Below are positions 6,001-7,374 of a stretch of DNA of 7,374 bases, piece by piece. Numbering within the stretch: the stretch's first letter is position 1; every line of letters starts with the position of its first letter. The notes beneath the pieces were generated by a model, which was not told where the DNA came from, did no database searches, and saw only the letters and a program-made list of their open reading frames with translations. Location: NCBI GenBank assembly GCA_019323495.1, contig JAHWHE010000077.1, forward strand, positions 1 to 7,374. The letters are read 5' to 3'. This DNA is from Candidatus Woesearchaeota archaeon. Its GTDB lineage: Archaea; Nanobdellota; Nanobdellia; Woesearchaeales; WJKV01. The position numbers and the translations under genes are program-made.

Positions 6001-7374
6001 GTGCCTTTTTCGCTTTCAGTCTCTTTTTCAATTCTCCATACTGCCAGATTGAGAATTGATCATAATCTTCGTACTTAAGGTCTGGGAAGAATGGCGCAAT
6101 TTCCCGATTGAAATTTTCAAGTGTTAATGAGGTATCAGCATTATATAAATAAGAGCCGGGTTCGTATAATTGTAACAAATAGAAATTGAGAACCATACGC
6201 CTAGTTTCATCAGACATTGTCTCAAACTCTTTTTTTCCTACTTCCAGCGCAGCAGCTATGTCTGCGTCTGTAGGTGCAGGAATAATATCGTTATCAAATG
6301 TGCCGAAGATTTTTGTAGTTATATCTTCTCCATGCTCTGCAGTTCTTAATTCTTCAAATGTTTTTGGTGGGGCTTTTATTTCTACTTTCTCTTCTGCTTT
6401 TTCAAGTCCTAGATCGATTCTGATCTTATTGTTTCTTTCCCTAACTTTTGCTAGCAAGTTATCTAATTTGTCTTGTAGCTCTTTTGTCAGCACGTATTCA
6501 GTTCTTAAACCAACTAGGGTTTTCTCGACTATTTCGCCCATTCTTAATGTTTCAGATGCAAACTTAAACGCAGAGTCTTTGAACATAATATCGGCAGCAA
6601 CGATTGTTTTTAAAATCCTTTCTTCTTCTGTTTCAGGAGCAAGTTGCTCCAAATAGTTTATTATATCTCTTTGTTTTCCATATATAGTGCCTATTAGGGG
6701 CGCCCATGCAGCTCCAGTTACTAATTTAGTTTTTGCTTCTCCCCTGAGAGCTCCTATTTCGCTAAATAAGGTATTTAATTTGTCCAAATCCCTTTCGGCC
6801 ATTGCAGAATCAATTTCGAGAATTAAATTATCTATTTTATTCTTGATTTCAGCCTGCACTTCCATTTTTTTCAGGTATCTTTTGAATATAGTATCTATTG
6901 CGAGATCTGTTGCATAGGTATTCATCAATGTTCTTGCTTTGTATAAATTGATGTAAGTTGGGTTGGAGGCGAAGCTTGGATCGTAGGGATTATGCTCCTC
7001 TACTAAAGTATAAACCAATTCGTCCTCTATATTATAGCCTTTTGTTAGCGAACCTGGCGCAGTCACGCCTGTTGATTCAGCAAAAGACCCTGACCAGAAG
7101 AAACTAAAGGTCTTAAGTTCTTTCCCTTTGAGTTTTTCTTTTATTTCAGCATCTGTTTCTGCATAATATTGTGTCATAGCTTCCAGGAAAGGAGAGAATG
7201 TCATGCAGCAGCTGTCCACAAATATCACTTTTCCTGTCTCAAAGGCTTTGCTTGCTTCTAATTTTTTAACTATGAGGGGTTTGATGTCTTCGATGAATCT
7301 GGCAATAAGATCTTTGTCTGAATACTTTTTATCTTTATTTTCTTCCATAATAGTTTTTAGTTGTTGGGCCAATC
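1..7374 (-). CDS. Giant multidomain protein, internal fragment (HD-like / adenosine deaminase-like / cyclic-nucleotide-binding / HD / GNAT)
   Basis: A single minus-strand frame (complete codons from 7372 down to 2) runs through the whole window without a stop: 2,457 codons, open at both ends. Domain matches fall in this one frame from one end to the other: HTH at residues 888-890, NTDD at 1449-1452, a CNB phosphate-binding cassette near 1620, HD at 2000-2001, and a GNAT strand at 2446-2452. This argues against a frameshift or adjacent genes. Codon use is uniform throughout (AGA/AGG for Arg, frequent ATA for Ile, A-rich coding strand). The protein is rich in Lys, Glu and Ala, with long helices between the enzymatic domains. 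No membrane segment is visible. The first in-frame ATG (7348-7346) has no Shine-Dalgarno-like sequence before it and the frame stays open upstream, so the real start is probably outside the window. The stop lies beyond position 1. The overall function is not known; the domains suggest purine nucleotide sensing and turnover. Confidence 0.95.
2..262 (-). other. GNAT-family N-acetyltransferase domain, first half only (residues 2371-2457)
   Basis: The segment opens with a charged helix (IDEIVDLMVEISNSAF, 2379-2394). Helix 2 ends in SFYKKMLQRKRP (2409-2420). Then comes the paired strand VLFVTKDGKIAAHITTM (2421-2437), where a typical GNAT has a strand, a Gly turn and a strand of the form 'dGkivGhi'. 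The next strand AMYIDELAVKKQYQ (2444-2457) is the family's beta-4 with the hallmark 'xIxxLAVxxxYQ/R' sequence. The window ends exactly before the acetyl-CoA pyrophosphate loop (normally Q/RxxGxG/A), so catalytic competence cannot be judged. GNAT enzymes transfer an acyl group, often acetyl, from acyl-CoA to an amine. The chain must continue at least about 60-80 residues beyond the left edge to complete the fold. Confidence 0.8.
263..1102 (-). other. Unassigned alpha/beta linker between HD and GNAT domains (residues 2091-2370)
   Basis: The HD domain is followed by helices (LYELEKLTGEAFSAFVTAIK), a GLITELEERTF turn-helix (2141-2151), and a beta-rich block: DVDFEFDIENEKVKGMTATYV (2180-2200) resembles a beta hairpin closing the HD module. 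Further on, YPEYASKHIKK and an acidic Tyr-rich loop (YDYEKDTEVSKEE) precede another strand, SRIVIQIRDR. A KPAAPTVQDQ sequence looks like a flexible linker. A final helical segment carries the motif RKITEEEFIAEF (2327-2338) just before the GNAT domain. I recognise no catalytic motif. The region is probably partly structural and partly an accessory domain of the HD module. Confidence 0.4.
1103..1420 (-). other. HD-type metal-dependent phosphohydrolase domain, putative (residues 1985-2090)
   Basis: LALHDAMAG (1997-2005) supplies the HD pair H2000-D2001. LGHGEAATKYL (2025-2035) matches the GHxxxAxxxL helix with H2027. ARTIAIHDN (2055-2063) gives H2061. The closing helix DTLVAIGDNTA (about 2076-2086) resembles xLVxxADxxx, with D2083 as the likely last metal ligand; D2070 (FADRES) is the alternative. 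Spacings of 27, 34 and 22 residues between these suit HD domains with a histidine-rich two-metal site. HD proteins usually hydrolyse phosphate esters, including nucleotides and cyclic nucleotides. With a CNB domain upstream and a deaminase before it, nucleotide turnover is a natural guess, but substrate assignment is inference. Compared with the earlier HD-like domain this copy keeps its ligands. Confidence 0.58.
1421..2077 (-). other. Unassigned mostly helical linker between CNB and HD domains (residues 1766-1984)
   Basis: Mostly amphipathic helices, for example ELDDLIDKIEDV, and EKLVLALEQGKI near the end. One beta-looking island with a glycine-rich loop interrupts them: LDVYVSQKGGTIMINGVPVA followed by YGSGGNRLRGAND, around residues 1905-1945. 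The Gly-rich loop with an Asn-Arg-Leu-Arg sequence could bind a ligand, but it matches no P-loop or other motif I know. H1947 (in AIHSIMDT), just after it, might be the first His of the following HD domain, although the 53-residue gap is long. The stretch ends in the GKISQEEF turn-helix (1973-1980). No function assigned. Confidence 0.4.
2078..2305 (-). other. Possible winged-helix-like element after the CNB domain (residues 1690-1765)
   Basis: LTLEEILEQEFQAEL (1718-1732) followed by TGIKKSIIPLLKNLMESGRV (1735-1754) and KARIGSG (1755-1761) reads as helix, turn, helix and a basic wing. This is the shape of winged-helix segments of the form 'gi-x-x-s-I-x-x-L-L-x-x-L-x-x-x-G-R-V'. CRP-family regulators also carry a DNA-binding helix-turn-helix directly after the CNB domain. 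However, the segment is longer than a CRP output domain, and a protein this large and enzyme-rich is an unlikely transcription factor. It may instead be a protein-protein interaction module. The call is tentative. Confidence 0.28.
2351..2755 (-). other. Cyclic-nucleotide-binding (CNB/CRP-like) domain (residues 1540-1674)
   Basis: After an entry helix (FLSRFKDVL, 1542-1550) the domain shows the usual strand order: an INAGERFITEGE strand-turn (1557-1568), VAYLILDGEYSVVYR, then LKLGPGSLVGERGLV and a phosphate-binding cassette in which E1620 and R1629 are nine residues apart, as in protein kinase A regulatory subunits. The cassette GERGLVRGQRRSADV also resembles that of bacterial CRP. LRALKISIDDLNKIFEGRP (1639-1657) and a final helix (FIAAMGTLMEKR) complete the fold. 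In the family the Glu and Arg hold the ribose and phosphate of cAMP or cGMP, so ligand binding looks possible. An insertion of about 20 residues (around PVEWGAEMAAEEHEK) lengthens the loop before the cassette. Its place just after the deaminase domain suggests allosteric control of it, which is inference. Confidence 0.85.
2807..2902 (-). other. Helical linker with GLIT-type motif between deaminase and CNB domains (residues 1491-1522)
   Basis: A charged helix from about 1491 leads to IEEKGLITAEDEKKF (1508-1522). The second half is a Gly-Leu-Ile-Thr turn followed by an acidic helix ending in Phe. The same kind of turn-helix occurs at three further places in this protein, always near a domain border, and it resembles the short helical motif of SHOCT-type segments. 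Its function is unknown; here it probably positions the CNB domain relative to the deaminase barrel. Confidence 0.4.
2903..4735 (-). other. Adenosine/AMP deaminase-family zinc hydrolase domain, expanded (residues 880-1490)
   Basis: The full active-site series of the adenosine deaminase family appears in the right order. PKADTHTHL (883-891) carries the two zinc histidines H888 and H890. GVDTAGQEE carries the DxxGxE motif (D1177, G1180, E1182; compare DLAGDE). THVSE holds the third zinc His and the catalytic Glu with correct spacing (H1229, E1232; compare HAGE). RLGHL gives the catalytic His H1271 (compare RIGHG). ETNPTSN (1366-1372) matches the ExxPxSN strand. NTDDLTLFETTLSREIY holds the zinc and base Asp pair D1451-D1452. 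Known members hydrolytically deaminate adenosine, AMP or related purines in a TIM barrel. HTH to DD spans 564 residues, against roughly 280 in typical adenosine deaminase, so large insertions sit between the motifs, mostly between H890 and D1177. The completeness of the catalytic set predicts an active enzyme; the substrate cannot be read from sequence. Confidence 0.88.
4736..5347 (-). other. Coiled-coil stretch and small beta segment before the deaminase domain (residues 676-879)
   Basis: Residues about 690-784 are a long Glu/Lys/Ala/Leu-rich helical run with heptad spacing (for example LELYNKRSALEIELLNAIK, and VVEQELQRAENEIREKIK further on). It is typical of a coiled coil or helical hairpin. 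It ends in an aromatic segment (FEWYVSSFVLDNVRVSG, 789-805) and a strand LTISFES (811-817), so a small beta hairpin probably closes the module. A helix (about 830-879) then leads into the deaminase HTH strand. In many HD proteins the HD core is followed by helices and a short beta element, so this region may belong with the degenerate HD-like domain upstream. No catalytic residues are visible. Confidence 0.45.
5348..5755 (-). other. Degenerate HD-like helical domain without metal ligands (residues 540-675)
   Basis: The pattern of helices follows an HD phosphohydrolase domain. VAVLAAILSKIGFAH (573-587) sits where HD proteins have the LLHDIGK-type helix. YKSNRIFAEEIMASLG (598-613) resembles the following helix of the type HxxxSAEIAxEIL. 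FEQAILEEG (630-638) sits at the xxIxxH helix. NPLTALLTLSSEMDVSQKR (653-671) resembles the closing helix PxAxLLxLADxLDxxxxR. At each position where a metal ligand is expected there is another residue: SK (581-582) for HD, Glu for the later His, and Ser663 for the metal-binding Asp. If the assignment is right, this is a non-catalytic structural or sensing HD fold. The call rests on pattern matching and is moderate. Confidence 0.42.
5756..6862 (-). other. Long charged helical region with no recognised domain (residues 171-539)
   Basis: This stretch is almost entirely predicted helix by composition, with heptad-like patches such as residues 171-200 and a Lys/Arg/Glu/Ala-rich coil starting at 447 (ELKKRLKAKKAQAEALR). 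A short acidic, proline-containing break (VEIKAPPKTFEELR) interrupts the helices, and an aromatic patch around residues 405-445 (YEPGSYLYN, FFPDLKYEDYDQF) may be a small folded unit. I see no catalytic motif, metal ligand set or membrane span. It is best described as a scaffold or spacer joining the first segment to the degenerate HD-like domain. Short helical repeats may be present but I could not demonstrate a clear repeat period by eye. Confidence 0.5.
6863..7372 (-). other. Unrecognised alpha/beta segment at the N-terminal side of the fragment (residues 1-170)
   Basis: After a charged helix (residues 10-45) comes a hydrophobic strand that ends in an acidic residue and a Ser-Cys-Cys turn (KVIFVDSCC, 48-56), then SPFLEAM (60-66). 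A second strand with an aromatic Ser-Gly patch follows (FSFFWSGS, 89-96). Then comes an ELVYTLVEEHNP helix (118-129) with a proline-rich loop and an Asn-Pro-Thr-Tyr turn (137-140). The strand-Asp-loop-helix pattern looks like a Rossmann-type or phosphoesterase/phosphotransferase core, but I do not recognise the family and assign no function. The right window edge may remove its beginning. A start at Met9 (ATG at 7348-7346) cannot be excluded, but no ribosome binding site supports it. Confidence 0.4.

Noticed and set aside
6186..6656. A 156-codon plus-strand open frame with hydrophobic segments, reminiscent of a membrane protein
   Set aside because: The hydrophobic look is an artefact of reading opposite a helical charged protein. 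It overlaps the long frame completely and carries no recognisable family pattern.
7346..7372. In-frame ATG at 7348-7346 as the true start of the protein
   Set aside because: The frame continues open upstream to the window edge and the bases just before the ATG contain no Shine-Dalgarno-like sequence. A leaderless start is possible but unsupported.
1..7374. Frameshift or several adjacent genes mistaken for one
   Set aside because: Domain motifs from both ends and the middle fall in the same codon phase, and a codon-by-codon pass found no stop in that frame, so separate genes or indels are not needed to explain the sequence.
1..7374. CRISPR array, tandem DNA repeats, insertion sequence ends, tRNA or rRNA
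   Set aside because: No direct repeat with regular spacing, no terminal inverted repeats and no cloverleaf or rRNA-like stretch was seen; the whole window is accounted for by coding sequence.

Overview
The window lies inside a single very long protein-coding gene on the minus strand. One minus-strand frame is open from edge to edge: 2,457 sense codons with no stop, and neither the true start nor the stop codon is inside the window. I split the whole frame into codons by hand and found no frameshift. I saw no other gene, RNA gene, mobile element, CRISPR array, promoter or terminator. Residue numbers below count from the first complete codon of the window (plus positions 7372-7370 = residue 1) and are not the true numbering of the full protein.

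Order along the protein, N to C (right to left in the window): an unrecognised alpha/beta-looking segment (about 1-170); a long charged helical region (about 171-539); a degenerate HD-like helical domain that has lost its metal ligands (about 540-675); a coiled-coil-rich stretch ending in a small beta segment (about 676-879); an adenosine/AMP-deaminase-family zinc hydrolase domain with every catalytic residue in place but strongly expanded (about 880-1490); a cyclic-nucleotide-binding (CNB) domain with intact phosphate-binding Glu and Arg (about 1540-1674), possibly followed by a winged-helix-like element (about 1690-1765); an unassigned helical linker; a second, apparently intact HD-type phosphohydrolase domain (about 1985-2090); an unassigned alpha/beta linker; and the first half of a GNAT N-acetyltransferase domain cut by the left window edge (2371-2457).

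The theme is nucleotide chemistry: a predicted deaminase, a nucleotide sensor and a predicted phosphohydrolase in one chain, with an acyltransferase beyond. A nucleotide-gated enzyme is a reasonable hypothesis but is not proven by sequence. No transmembrane segment or secretion signal is visible in the covered part, so this part is probably cytoplasmic.

Organism: the coding strand is purine-rich and moderately AT-rich, arginine is written mainly AGA/AGG and isoleucine often ATA. Giant multidomain genes of this sort are known from uncultivated lineages, notably Omnitrophota; the codon style would also suit some DPANN archaea. The sequence alone does not decide between them.
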